Source of the DNA: Prototheca cutis
Lineage: Eukaryota; Chlorophyta; Trebouxiophyceae; Chlorellales; Chlorellaceae
Assembly (NCBI GenBank): GCA_002897115.2
Contig: BCIH01000004.1
Span: 988,659-1,050,229 of the forward strand
Reading direction: 5' to 3'
Length of the DNA stretch: 61,571 bases
This document shows positions 1 through 11,170 of this stretch, piece after piece (positions within the stretch are counted from its first letter, which is position 1; every line of letters begins with the position of its first letter). A program made the translations under genes and the position numbers. The notes below the pieces were generated by a model. That model did not search any database, was not told the DNA's origin, and saw only the letters and a program-made list of their open reading frames with translations.

Positions 1-33
1 AAAAAACAAAAAACAAAAAACCATCTCTGACAG

Positions 34-1575
34 GGTCCACAGTCGGTCAGTGGATGCCGGTGTTGTGGGAGTGGGCTCACTCAACCTGCACGGTGCTCCC
101 GCGGCCGAGGGCTGGGCGCTGTCCCCACTGGCGCAAGCTTTATCCCTGGTACTGGCCGCCCTGAGCCCCCGTGCCACGGCCTATGGACTAAGCATCCCTG
201 AACTCACTGCCGCGCCCTGGTGGCCCCGGCGTGACCAGGGCTCGCAGCGACTTGTCCCCGGTCGCCTGCAGCTAGCCCGGGGGACACAAGTCAGTCCGGT
301 GATGCCGCTTCCTTTTCATTCTTTGTGGGGGCCTGAGTGGGAATTCAAATGCCCCGGCTAGGAGATTTGGGTTGGGGACTGGCATGGTGCTGCCAGGAGG
401 TGGAGCAGTCTGATACTTGGTGGACAACCTGAAACCCCAGCCCACCAACACTCGGACAAACTGCAGTTGCTGCTGGATGAGACAGTCATGTCTTCTGGGT
501 CCCTGAACGAAGTGGGCGTTCGCAACCTCCAGGCGAGACATTGTTCGGGTGGCTGACTGACTGACTGAATGGGGTGCGGGGTGGGCTAGAGGTGGCCGTC
601 GGCAGAGCAGTTGGCCCATGCACTTATTCCCGATCGCTTCCCTATCAACCCCCCCCCCCCCCCCCAAAAAAAATAATAAAATAAAATAAATAAATAAATA
701 AAAATCTGCACAGGCGCTGGACACCCTGCTTCGGACACAGAAGATCGCCTATGATTTTGAGTATTTTTCTTTGGATCAAGAGGCCGAGGCACCAGTGACC
801 ATCCTGTCCTGTGGCAAGTCCATGCTCAAAGACGCCACCGCCGCCTCCCTCCGCCTTGCGCCCAGTGGGCCCCTGGGTGCGTGGCTGGGAGGGTTGAAAG
901 GCATGGGGTGTTCGGGTTTGTGCCTCCGTCTGTCCAACCCTAACACCCACATCCTCCCGGCCCCCGCAGCTGAGCCGGAGAGTCTGGCAAGGGCGCTGGA
1001 GAGCTCAACACTGGAGCCACTCCGGCAGTACCTCGAGCATGCCAGAAACCTCGAGTTTGCCATCCCCGCCGAGGTCGCCGTCGCAGTGGAGAATGGTGTG
1101 TCCTGGTGCCGGCCATTTCTTGTCCGTGGGCCAGGGAGGTGTGTCTTGGTTCCATTGAGAGCGGCCTGCCTTGTCTGCATTGATTGCCAGACCGCTGGAT
1201 CTCGGTACAGGCTCCTGGCTGAGACAGCTCCTTCCTTCACACCCCATGCAGATCTCGCGACTGCACGGCAAAAGGACTCATCGCTGACGCCTGTTGATCT
1301 TCACCACCACATGAATGTGCGCGAGGGGGGCGTCGCAGCTTGGGACGGAGTGCAGCTGCGCATTCCGAGCATGTTTGCATTCCCGTGGCACATGTGGAGC
1401 ACTGAATCCCCGCGGAGGCACCACCAACAGTGCACCGCCAACTCAACCCCAGCAACCACATACAACTCAGGTCGCGCGCCTGCTCACGGCGAGCCATGGC
1501 CAGAGCGCCCTGACAGTGGAGTTCTGGGAGCAGGCCAAGAACCTGGAGCACCGACGTGCCCAGCGCAGCTCGTGA
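34..1575 (+). CDS. MCMBP: MCM complex-binding protein (MCMBP/ETG1), 3' part
   Basis: C-terminal ~260 residues of MCMBP (ETG1 in plants), a nuclear protein that binds the MCM helicase and acts in replication and sister-chromatid cohesion. Exons as I read them: 34-289, 467-532, 714-876, 970-1095, 1252-1316, 1471-1575; phases close throughout. Family-like segments in order are LSPRATAYGLSIPEL, LLLDETVMSSGSLNEVGV, AYDFEYFSLDQEAEAPV, LRQYLEHARNLEFAIP, SSLTPVDLHHHM and VARLLTASHGQSALTVEFWE, which follow the order of the MCMBP C-terminal half. The 5' part lies outside the window. The second intron (533-713) has no in-phase GT donor and appears to start with GC (CAG|GCGAGA). It also holds a C17A8 tract. 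Family call is confident; single exon edges less so. Confidence 0.88.
533..713 (+). other. GC-AG intron in MCMBP
   Basis: The exon ends ...VRNLQ at 532 and the next begins ALDTLLRTQKIAY at 714. The donor between them reads CAG|GCGAGA and the acceptor CTGCACAG. The only nearby GT gives the wrong phase. The join reproduces the family alignment without a gap. Confidence 0.7.
649..708 (+). repeat. C17-A8 homopolymer junction plus AAAT-rich tract
   Basis: Seventeen C (649-665) run straight into eight A (666-673), followed by an A/T tract with (AAAT)n units to about 708, inside the second MCMBP intron. The AT tract lies just upstream of the 3' splice site at 713/714. Confidence 0.95.
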
Positions 1576-2780
1576 GGAGACTGTCGGCTGGAGAGCGGTT
1601 TTCTGTTGAACTCCCTCCAGGGTGCATGCCAGTTGCACATCTGAGCCTCCAGACACTGCGAGCTGCCGGTGGCTGGATTTTACTGGCAACTAACAAAACC
1701 CGCACAATGATCCCCTGTTAAACCCTTGTATGCTCGATTTGTTTGCACAACACTGTACACCAGCACACGCATGGCGTGATGTCTGGGGCAGGAAAGCAGC
1801 CCCCGGTACGACTGCCAGGTTTCCGACACGGGGCATAAGGAGGTGAACAAAAGCAAGAGGGGCATTTGCCATGTGCGGGGGCGCGCTGCAGCCTGCACAT
1901 GTGCCGAGAGCCAGTCCAGATCTCAAACAAAGCACAGCATACAGCAAGCGGTACGGTCTCGGGATATGTGGGCCGGTGCAGAGGTGCACCATAGCAGCTC
2001 AAAGAAACAGTGCAAGGCCGGGCCCCACGGCGGCCCAAGGGGCCAGTCGTGGCGCCGGTCCTGGCCACCGGTGCTGGGAGGGCAGGGGAAGGAAGGGGAG
2101 GTCTGGAGCTGCCAATATCACGGTCTCCAAAGCAGTATGGATGGGAGGGTGGATGGACAGGTGCCGTGAATGAGGGGTGTGGCCCAAAGTCGGGCATGTA
2201 GGGGGGGTTGTAAACACAGACACAGGTGCGATCGCCGCTGCTGCTGCTCGGCGGCAGAGCCAAAGCGGTGGCGTTTTGGAGGACAGAGAGGCGGCGCACG
2301 CGGGTTAGAAAGGCTCTATGGCGTCCATTCTGGAGTCGGGTCAGTCAAGTAAGCGGGGAGACAGAGGCGCGTTGAATGGTCAACTGCGAAAGGTTAATAT
2401 TGTGCGGGCCTGGAGGGAAGGGGCCACGCAGCTGCAGTCGGTCTGGGGTCGCCGGTGCTGCGTCGGAGTGGTGATCTGCAGAGGCTGCGGCCTCTGATCA
2501 AACATGGGGCAAACACAAGGGTCAGTCGTAGGGCCAAGGGCAGACTGCCCCTGCCCGCGCTACATGGCGCACGCACTTAGCGGCCGCCTTACGGAAATGC
2601 CGTCGTCGGCCGACGAGGTACGGGGAGGGCTCCAGAGCACTCGCATCTCCATCAATGCACAAATGCGGGGCCAGCCATGGCTTGAATGCATGGATCTGGG
2701 GGTGTTGACGGGGAGGTGTTTGTTTCAGACAAAGGTGGCCTGTGCGCCTGGGGACCACGGCTCCATGGCCGCGAGGTCGC
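1576..2780. other. Intergenic, convergent 3' flanks
   Basis: 1.2 kb between the stop of MCMBP (+) and the stop of the proline-rich gene (-). It should hold both 3' UTRs. Short ORFs here are overlapping shadows with no recognisable domain. I see no gene. Confidence 0.6.
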
Positions 2781-5675
2781 TCACTCAAAGTAAGGCAGGG
2801 CTCCTGATCCCACGGCCGAGTCCCAGGGAGCCTTGCAGTCCAGGAGCAGCGGCTCCAGGGCGCTGTCATCCGCGTCATGCTCGTCAGCCCCGTGCCCGGC
2901 ACCGGCGGCCAGCTCCATCAGGCCCGAGGGCAGGCCCGAGGGCAGACTAGCCGCCAGCGTTGAAGACTCCCCAGACACCTCGACTCCGATTCGGGCCCCG
3001 GTGCCGCCGGCGGGGTCCGTGCTGGGCGGCCGGGGCGGCAGCCCCGCACCAAAGCCAGCACCTGCACTCGACGGTCGCGGCGGGGGTGCAGCGACCCCGT
3101 GGCCGTCATGAGCCATGAGTCGGGGCGATCCCGGCACGGGAGCGCCGTGGATCAGCAGATCTGCAGCGCCACCGCCCACAGGCCCTCCCCAGCCATAGCC
3201 CGAGGCACTCGGCAGGGACAGGCCCAGGCCACCATTGAGTTCACCCAGTGCCAGGTCATATGCGTCTGGGCCCTCATAGGCATCTGTCGCTGTGGCAGCG
3301 GGGTCTTGGTGGTGGTGGCGGTGGTCACGGTCTTCGACCGTCTGGGCCGGGCCCCTGGGCACCGGGCCTTGCCGTGAGGGTGTCACCTTCTCCGGCGGTT
3401 CCCAGGTCATGGACACCAGGGAGGAGTCCATGAGCGGCGAGCTGTCGCCAGTGGGATCGTCCGCCAGGGTGCCGGGGCCACCGGCGGTGTCCATGCCGGA
3501 GGCCCACAGGATCCGCGCCGAGGCGCCGATGGCGGGTGCCGCACCCGTCGAGTCCTGGCCGCAGCCACTTCCGCCACCGGAGCTGTGCGCGCTCGAGCAG
3601 GCCGAGCCCACGCCTGCAGGCTCGGTCGCAACGCAGCGAGGGCTGGGCGCACCTCCCCCGCTGGGGCCATTGCCACCATAGACTGACGCACTGTTGTTGC
3701 CACAGTATGCTGATATATTGCTGTTGCCATCATAGGCAGCAACCCCGTTGCTGCAGTCGGCATCGTACGGAGGCATGATGGTGAACAGGCAGTCGGGGTT
3801 GGTGCCACCGGGCGCCGCCTGCGCCCATGCACCAGGGCCCACATGAAGCCGTGCCATGCGCGAGGAACCCCAGGAGGCCGCTGGCGACAGCGGCGGGTAC
3901 GGTGCGGCGGCGGTGGTCCCGGGAGGCGGCAGCGACATGGTGTGCTGGTGGTGCCGGCCTCCAAAGCCGAGCCCGGCAGAGGTGAGGCACCCCGAGGCAT
4001 CCTCTGGGCTGGCGCCCAGCGGGGAGAGCCGGTGGCCTGCCTGCAGCAGTGACCCCGACAGCGACCGCTGCACGCAGCCTGACATCGGAATCCCATGCAT
4101 CGCTTGCACGGGGACCGGCGGAAGCGGCGGAGGGGGTGGGCCAAGGGATGCCGTCGGCGGCGGTGGCGGTGGGGGTGCGGGAGGGCCGAGCGATGCCAGG
4201 GACGGCGGTGGTGGTGGGGGCGGGGGCCCGCCTGTGGCCAGATCAGCAAAGGGCGTGGGCATGGGAGCAGGCTGCCACACTGTCTGTTCGCTGGCAATGG
4301 GTGAGGGCTCAGTCGTGCCGCGGACGCCGACGCAATACCCACCGGCGCGCTGCGCCGGAGAAGAGAGACCGGGCGAGGCCACGGAAAAGGCCAGGGCGCT
4401 GGCATCGGCCGGGGGAGATGACGGGGCGCCACCTGGCGTCAACGGCATCGTCGACACCTGCCGCAAAAACTTGGCGGCTGCCTCCTGCTGCCTGGAAGGC
4501 ACGCTGGTCCGGGCCAGTCGCGGGCCCAGCCCGCCGCGCAGCGGGCTCCGCACCTCGGGCCGCCGCGGCGGCGCATTGGGATCCACATGCGCCACCCAAT
4601 ATCGCTGCAGACCTGTAAAGATATGATGTTGTGTGCGTGTGATCGGACGGGGCGCATGCAAAGTATGTGACGATAGCAACAACAACAATTCCTTATTGAA
4701 AAGCAAGACTGACTGCTGGCAGACACACCAAGAACAGAGAAGGTGCAGGTCGTGGGCGCCATGACAAACCAGCAGAGTGGCGTAGGGATCACCTCCCAAG
4801 CATCATTGGAGGCCCCCCCCCCACACACATACCTTTGAATCCTGCGAGCTGGCTGTCGGTCTCAAACACTAGCCACCATGTCATGCCGCGCGCCACGTGT
4901 TCCCAGGCCGGCCGGCCCCAGCAGGCCATGACCTTGCACTCTTGGGGGCGCGGTGGGTTGACCGCGGTGACGGCCAGCCGCCCCCGGCGGTCGTAGACAG
5001 CCAGGCGCAGCACGGGTGCGTCGTTGCCGGCGGCCGGGCCGGCCTCCACCTCCAGAACGGCCGTCACACCCCGCATGCGCTTGGCCTCGCCACGCCGCAC
5101 GCCGCGGGTCGTGAAGATGAGGGACAAACCGGGCAGCGGGGACATGGGCGCCGCCACCCAGTTGCCGGGCCCGGGGGCAAGGCCCGTGCTGGCCAGATGC
5201 GGCGACACGGGCAGCGAGGCCGCCCCTGGCATGGCCCGCGAGGTCGGCAAGTGCACCACGGCAAACGGGTCAGGTCCGGTACAATCCTGCAGGTGCAACA
5301 TATGTGAGCGAGGCCGCATTCAGGTAAAGGGTGCGCTTGCGGACAGCGTGGTGTGGCGCAGGGCACCTTCACTCCCCAAAGCCGGGCTGGACTGTTTCAG
5401 GGTGGTGCAGGGATGCCCAGCGTCGTGACCAGTTTCACAACAGGTTCAATTGTACGGTTTTCCAAGAATATATGCCTCGCATGGACTGGGCGGCCTCGGG
5501 CGTGCCACTGGACCGTTGCTCGGTTGGAGCAAACCGACGATGGGTCTCGAGCCCAAACCCTCCCGTACCCCAAGCCCGCTCAGCCGCGTCCCGCCCTAAG
5601 ACCAGCCATTCCTACCGCAGGCGCTGCCTTCTTAAATTGTGAGACATCCTGAATCACGTCCGTCGCCATGGGCAT
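2781..5675 (-). CDS. Unrecognised proline-rich protein
   Basis: No family recognised. Three-exon model on the minus strand: 5675-5616, 5286-4833, 4612-2781, giving 781 residues with closing phases. The first exon is inferred from an ATG, a GTAGGA donor and matching phase 0, and is the weakest part. Exon 2 holds the only globular-looking segment (about residues 21-185), including LRLAVYDRRGRLAVTAVNPP and ARGMTWWLVFETDSQLAGF, which could be a small beta-rich binding domain. The rest is low complexity: two Pro tracts of 7-9 residues alternating with SLASLGPP-type spacers (FH1-like), then Gly/Ser/Ala-rich sequence with an Asn/Tyr-rich patch. The Pro tracts could bind profilin, SH3 or WW partners, but this is inference only. 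Confidence 0.6.
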
Positions 5676-6758
5676 AGCAGCCGACGGCCGTTGCTGCACG
5701 CCACGGATGGCAACATGGAAGGTTCCGTGTGTACCGCGGGTGCTCCGCGACAAACAGCTAGGTCACGTCGGCAGTCCACAACATATCATGTACCCAACTC
5801 TGTGCCGCTCCCACATCCCCTCACCGACTGAGAGGAGACTATTTCTGGCGGAAGGGGACGTACGCTTACGCCATGGTTCCCCGCTGCTCCATGAGCACTC
5901 GCAACCAAACGCAGCTCAGCACAGATCACTGCTTTGGTATCCGCCGAGTAACCTCAAAATTCGGTGCGAAGTTGTACAACGCTTGCATGGAAGGGGGGCA
6001 GAAAGGTCCTCACGAGGTGAGGCCATAATTTCGTTATTTCTTCCCGTAATTGGCCATGAACATGCGTACGACCGGCAAATTTTCACAGCATCACGGAGCA
6101 TTGCTCAATGCCTGGCTAACAAGTCCTTAGCCTTTTACATGTGATCTGTTTCCAGTACAAAAAAATGGTCCGCTTCCCACTTCACAGGCGGGGAATGACA
6201 TGTCTTGCAACGGAGCGTTAGTACGACTGGGATTGCAATCGCGTCCTCTGTCGTACACTCAGCGCCATGGGCGTGTACGCAGTATGCTCACGACCGGTGA
6301 CATGCCTACAAGCGGCCGTTCTCATCAAATGGTTGACGTAGCATTATGAGAACCCCTACAGTGGCGTCAAATTATCAACGATCGAGGTACGTGTCGTCCA
6401 GCAAATCCGGCTCGTACATACGGGGCAGCACCACGACGGCACTTTCTCTGGCAGGTGTGCCGGCCCGTGCACCGTTGCCCCATGACGCGTTCCGACAAGC
6501 GTCTGGAATGCGGCATGGATGATGGTGCACATCCCCAACTGGCGTCAATTGCTGCCAGCGACTCCTTGACTGGGTAGCGTATTGCCAGGAAACGCAAAAA
6601 CCCTCGCAGCCCAGGGCTTTGCGCTGGCTTCAGAATGAATGCAGGGCGTCCCCCGTAACCAGCCATTATTTCTCCGTGATACGTTGCACTGACGCTCGTG
6701 ATTCATGGGGTAGGATCCGTTGTGCTCACGCTCGCCGAATTGGCTTGGGCTAGGGCCC
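5676..6758. other. Intergenic, likely shared upstream region
   Basis: 1.1 kb between two divergent starts (proline-rich gene on minus, YnfA on plus). It is visibly less GC-rich than the genes. No ORF looks coding and I see no repeat family. Promoters of both genes should lie here, but I cannot point to elements. Confidence 0.5.
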
Positions 6759-7386
6759 ATGGAGGCCGGACCATCGCTGGAGGCACCGGCGCCAGCCCCA
6801 GAGCCCAGTCCCGGCCCTCCCGCGGACGACCCATTTCACTGGACAGCTGGAAAAGTGGCATTGAGTGTGTTCCTCTTCCTCGCTGCGGGCATCGCTGAGA
6901 TAGGCGGGGGTTGGCTGTGGTGGCAGACCCTCCGGAACGACAAGGCCTGGTGGCTGGCGCTCCTGGGCTCGGGCGTGCTCATCCTGTACGGCGTCATCCC
7001 CACGTTTCAGCCCGTTGACAACTTTGGAAGGGTGCGCGGGTGGCGCATGGATGGTTTTGAGGTGACAGATTCCGGCGTAAATGATCAGGGGTGGTCGGGG
7101 CGACAGCTTCGCTAGGGTTGCGGGCTCTGCCACTTGATCCGACCATAGCTCAAAGCCCGCTCGGGCCTCAGGGTCTTTCCACTTTGAGAAGCCTCAGAAC
7201 TTAGTGTGCTCCCCCTCCTCCGCTGGAACAACTGCACAGGTGTACGCTGTGTACGGCGGCTTCTTCATCCTGTTGTCCTATCTGTGGGGCTGGGCGGTGG
7301 ATAAGGAGCGCCCCGACAAGGGCGACTGGATAGGCACAGCAATAGCCCTTGTCGGTGTCGCCGTTGCGTTCTTCTGGCCGAGATAG
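6759..7386 (+). CDS. YnfA/UPF0060 family membrane protein, two exons
   Basis: Small four-helix membrane protein of the YnfA (UPF0060) family, known mainly from bacteria and related to small multidrug resistance exporters; substrate unknown here. Exons 6759-7031 and 7240-7386 join in phase 0 to give 139 residues. After a Pro/Ala-rich N-terminus of about 27 residues come GIAEIGGGWLWWQTL, WWLALLGSGVLILYGVIPTF, and across the splice NFGR|VYAVYGGFFILLSYLWGW, then DWIGTAIALVGVAVAFFWPR at the end. All four family helices and the GIAEIGG and YGVIPT signatures are present, so it looks intact. The extra N-terminus could be a targeting or linker segment. Its bacterial distribution suggests lateral transfer followed by intron gain. 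Confidence 0.9.
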
Positions 7387-7797
7387 CGTGTATGGGCTGG
7401 GCCTGCGGAAGCACCCACTGGATGACCAAGGGTCCCTGCGCCGCCCAGCCTCCCCCGCTGGAGGGGGCTCTGCCAGCGTGATCCCACCCACTGTATCTGC
7501 CTTCTGAGTGCACGGCTACGCTCCATGCAGATGCACACTGTTCACAACATGTTCAGAGAACCAAGGCAGTGGTTTAGAGCGCGCATGTGTGTGTGCGGAG
7601 ATCGCGAGGGTCGGGCCAGATGCGCCAACCCCCTCCAATATTCTCACGTTGCTGCATCCTCGGCCAGCGTGCGGAAACAGAGAAAATTTCTCTTTGGGAT
7701 CAGCCCCAACCTCTGCCCCATAAACTGGCAGAGGGCGCCTGCCGGCCAACTCCTATCTGCAATCGATCAATACGAGAGCAAGCAAGTGACAAGCATC
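7387..7797. other. Intergenic between YnfA and enolase
   Basis: 411 bp between the YnfA stop and the enolase ATG. It should contain the enolase promoter and 5' UTR. No coding signal seen. Confidence 0.5.
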
Positions 7798-9481
7798 ATG
7801 GTGAGCGAGTGGGTGGGCAAGGGTTTGGGGCGACGGCCGGTGACTGCGCTCCCGTTTCAACCCCTGCCCGACCCGCCGTCCCCGCAGTCTGCCAACGCCT
7901 ACCTGGAGCAGCATGACATTAAGAATGTTGTGGAGGAGGTGATCAATGCCACGATCAAGGTCAAGCCCGACAACCCCTACGCGTTCATGGTGCGCCCGTC
8001 GGGTTTGGGTTTTGATGCCCTGGGGGGGCATCCGTCCCCAGCCCCGATCCGCCTCGGACGAGCCCGTCCCTGCCCCACGGGTTCGTCACTGCATTCGATT
8101 GACGATGTGCGTTCCTTACCCCGTCCCCCATGCTCAGTCGGAGGAGATGGCGCGCAAGGGCTCCCCCGCCATCACCAAGGTGCACGCCCGCCAGATCTAC
8201 GACTCCCGCGGCAACCCCACCGTGGAGGCCGAGGTGACCACCAACATGGGCGTGTTCCGCGCGGCCGTGCCCTCTGGCGCGTCCACGGGCGAGCACGAGG
8301 CCGTGGAGCTGCGTGACGGCGACAAGTCCAAGTACATGGGCAAGGGCGTGCTGACGGCCGTTGCCAATGTCAACGACAAGATTGCGCCGGTGGTGGTGGG
8401 CATGGACCCCGTCGACCAGGAGAAGGTGGACCAGGCCATGCTGGACCTGGACGGCACGCCGAACAAGGCGACCCTGGGCGCCAACGCCATCCTGGCCGTC
8501 TCGCTGGCCGTGGCCCGCGCCGGCGCTGCGGCCAAGGGCGTCCCGCTCTACCGCCACGTTGCTGACCTGGCCGGCAACGGCTCGCTGGTGCTGCCCGTGC
8601 CCTCGTTCAACATCATCAACGGCGGCTGTCACGCCGGCAACGCGCTGGCGTTCCAGGAGTTTATGATCATGCCCGTGGGCGCGGCCAGCTTCAGCGAGGC
8701 CTTGCGCATGGGCAGCGAGGTGTACCACCACCTCAAGACCCTGATCAAGAAGGAGTACGGCCTGGATGCCGGCAACGTGGGCGACGAGGGTGGCTTTGCC
8801 CCGCCCATCAACTCCACCATCGCCGGCCTGGAGCTGGTCGTCAACGCGATCGAGGCCGCAGGGCACACCGGCAAGATCAAGATTGCCATGGACGCCGCCG
8901 CCAGCGAGTTTTACGACGCTGCCACCAAGACGTACGACCTTGCGTTCAAGTCGGAGCCGAACGATGGCAGCCAGAAGAAGAGTGGGGAGGAGATGCAGGC
9001 GTTCTACCTGGAGCTCTGCGCCAAGTACCCCATCATCTCCATCGAGGACCCCTTTGACCAGGACGACTGGGAGTCGTACGCGCAGCTGACCGCTGCGGTC
9101 AAGGACGTCCAGATCGTGGGCGACGACCTGCTGTGCACCAACCCGGTCCGTGTGCAAAAGGCCATTGACACCAAGGCCTGCAACGCACTGCTGCTCAAGG
9201 TCAACCAGATTGGCTCGGTCACCGAGTCCATCAAGGCTGTCAGCCTGTCCAAGTCGGCCGGGTTCGGCGTCATGACCAGCCACCGGTCGGGCGAGACCGA
9301 GGACACCTTCATTGCCGACCTGGCCGTCGGCCTGGCCACGGGCCAGATCAAGACGGGCGCACCCTGCCGCTCCGAGCGCCTCGCCAAGTACAACCAGCTC
9401 CTGCGCATCGAGGAGGAGATCGGCTCCGGTGCCGTCTACGCCGGCGACAACTGGCGCTTCATCAAGTACGCCCCGGCCTAA
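7798..9481 (+). CDS. ENO: Enolase, ENO3-like N-terminal extension
   Basis: Enolase (2-phosphoglycerate hydratase) of glycolysis. Exons 7798-7800 (the ATG alone), 7888-7989 and 8138-9481 give 482 residues. The N-terminal extension [20 protein letters not shown] resembles the start of plant cytosolic ENO3. The core then begins at [20 protein letters not shown]. Catalytic and metal-binding motifs are intact: [52 protein letters not shown] and [11 protein letters not shown]. So unlike plant ENO3, which is degenerate at several of these sites, this copy should be active. No transit peptide is evident, pointing to the cytosol. The first 5' intron splits the ORF exactly after the start codon. A 582-residue antisense ORF across this gene is a codon-bias shadow. 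Confidence 0.96.
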
Positions 9482-9894
9482 ACTATCGGAAACCTGGGAT
9501 GATGCTGGGCCGAATGCAAATCCCCACGCCGGCCCAACTGCTCCCCGAACAACCCACATCCTTGCTCTACAAACAAGGACATTAAATTTGTACGTGTGGT
9601 CTGTCAAATTGATGTAGCACCCCCTCCCCTTTTCCAGTCCACGCCATGCAACTGCGTTGGTGAAAGAATTCGACAGTGGAGTTGCACAGCGATCACAAAT
9701 CACGTGGCCGCGGGACGGGCAAAATACCCGCACGAGGTATGCGTGTCAATCCAAACAAACAATGGCACGGCGATCATAGGAGGATTTCCTGTTGAAATCG
9801 ACCGTGTCGTGGAGAGGCGCCGCGGAGAGGACCGGCCGCCTGATCGCTGTCTCGGGGTCGCCTTTTGACCTCCTCCTACACCAAGCCCGCCGCG
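9482..9894. other. Intergenic between enolase and GNAT gene
   Basis: 413 bp, less GC-rich, holding the enolase 3' UTR and the GNAT 5' region. No coding signal. Confidence 0.5.
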
Positions 9895-10803
9895 ATGACA
9901 AGCCAGCTCGTCATTCGCACCGCAACGCTCGATGACGTGGATACTGTGGCACGCTATGGAGCTGCCATTGCCAAGGTAGATGCGCCATGCCCGCATTTGG
10001 AATCGGAGGGGGGTGCAGGAGAGTCATCATAACCCACCGAGACCCCACCACCCAAAACCTCCGCAGGAGACTGAGGACGCCGACCTGGACATGGCACGGG
10101 TCTCCTCCGGTGTGATCGCTGTGATCAATGATCCCTCCAAGGGGAGGTACTTGGTGGCTGAGGTGCGTGGCTGGAAACGTGTGCTCCTGTGTCTGCCTGG
10201 CAAGGTTGGGGTCATGGGGGTGGGGAGCAGGTGGACAGGGCCGCCCACCCGACATGCTTTCTAGGCACCCTTGAGAGGGTCCTGGCGATCTCGAGGGAAA
10301 ATGGAACCGCCACAGATAGACACAACAAGTAAATGATTCCTGAACCCAAACCCAAATGCAGGAGGAGGGGAAGCCGGTGGGAACGCTGATGCTTCAGAAG
10401 GAATGGTCTGACTGGTGAGAGGGATGAGTTGGGCGGCCCTGACAATGGATCCATGTCCTTGAACAAAGACTAAACTTGACCAAAATGTACCATGTATGCT
10501 GCATGATTGCGGGACATGGAAAGCGTGCTCACTCCGTTCCCACCCAACGCAATGCATTCACATAACTGCAGGCGGAATGCAGAGTACTGGTGGATCCACT
10601 CGGTGTATGTGGAGCGCGAACAGCGGTGCAAGGGCGTGTTCAAGGCCCTTTTTGAGCACGTGGAGGCGGAGGCGCGCGCCGCCGGCGCAGCGGGACTCAA
10701 GCTCTATACGGAATCCACGAACGAGCGAGCACAGGGGGCGTATCGGGCGCGGGGGATGGAGAGCCATGCTCTCGTGTTTGAGCGTGTCTGGGTGCCATAC
10801 TGA
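9895..10803 (+). CDS. GNAT-family N-acetyltransferase
   Basis: Transfers an acetyl group from acetyl-CoA to an unknown amine; single-domain GNAT fold. Exons 9895-9975, 10067-10162, 10362-10414, 10572-10803 give 153 residues with exact phase closure. Strand 1/helix 1 is VIRTATLDDVDTVARYGAAI, strands 2-4 include SSGVIAVINDPSKGRYLVAE and GTLMLQKEWSDW, motif A is WWIHSVYVEREQRCKGVFKA with the Gln-Arg-x-x-Gly CoA loop, and motif B is LKLYTESTNERAQGAYRARG. The YWWIHSVYV...LYTES.NERAQ.AYRARGM pattern is a common stand-alone bacterial GNAT subgroup. No targeting peptide is evident. The physiological substrate cannot be read from sequence. Confidence 0.9.
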
Positions 10804-11170
10804 GGCTGGCTGTCTGCACAGCGATCCATCGGTGGCAAATGTTTATGTGAAGAGGAAATTGTCCTTGGCACAGGACGATGAGTGCAGAGTTTGCGTGGGA
10901 AGAAGGGATGGCGCAACCCCTGCCCAACCCCGACCCAGTAGGGAATTCATTCACCGTCAGACAACCCCAAAAGCCGAGGCCCGTGTCACGATCGCAGCAT
11001 CGCATGCACGATGGCAGATGCCCCCGCAAGCAGGTCAGGGGACACGAATGATTTTCCAGGCATGTATCCGTATTGAATAACATTGCGCGGGGTAGGTGCC
11101 GGGGAGCTCGCAATGCCCGAGCGGGCCTGATCCCCAGGGGCCACGCAACGCGAGCGGCCACCCAGGCGCG
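10804..11170. other. Intergenic between GNAT gene and MIC60
   Basis: 367 bp with no coding signal; 3' UTR of the GNAT gene and promoter of MIC60. Confidence 0.5.

Noticed and set aside
4833..5286. C2 domain in the proline-rich gene (DPFAVV and LRLAVYDR resemble C2 strands)
   Set aside because: The upstream exon that fits by phase does not supply the first C2 strand, and calcium-binding Asp spacing is absent.
7985..9733. 582-residue ORF antisense to enolase
   Set aside because: It mirrors the codon bias of the enolase exon on the other strand and has no domain-like composition. Long antisense ORFs are expected in GC-rich coding exons.
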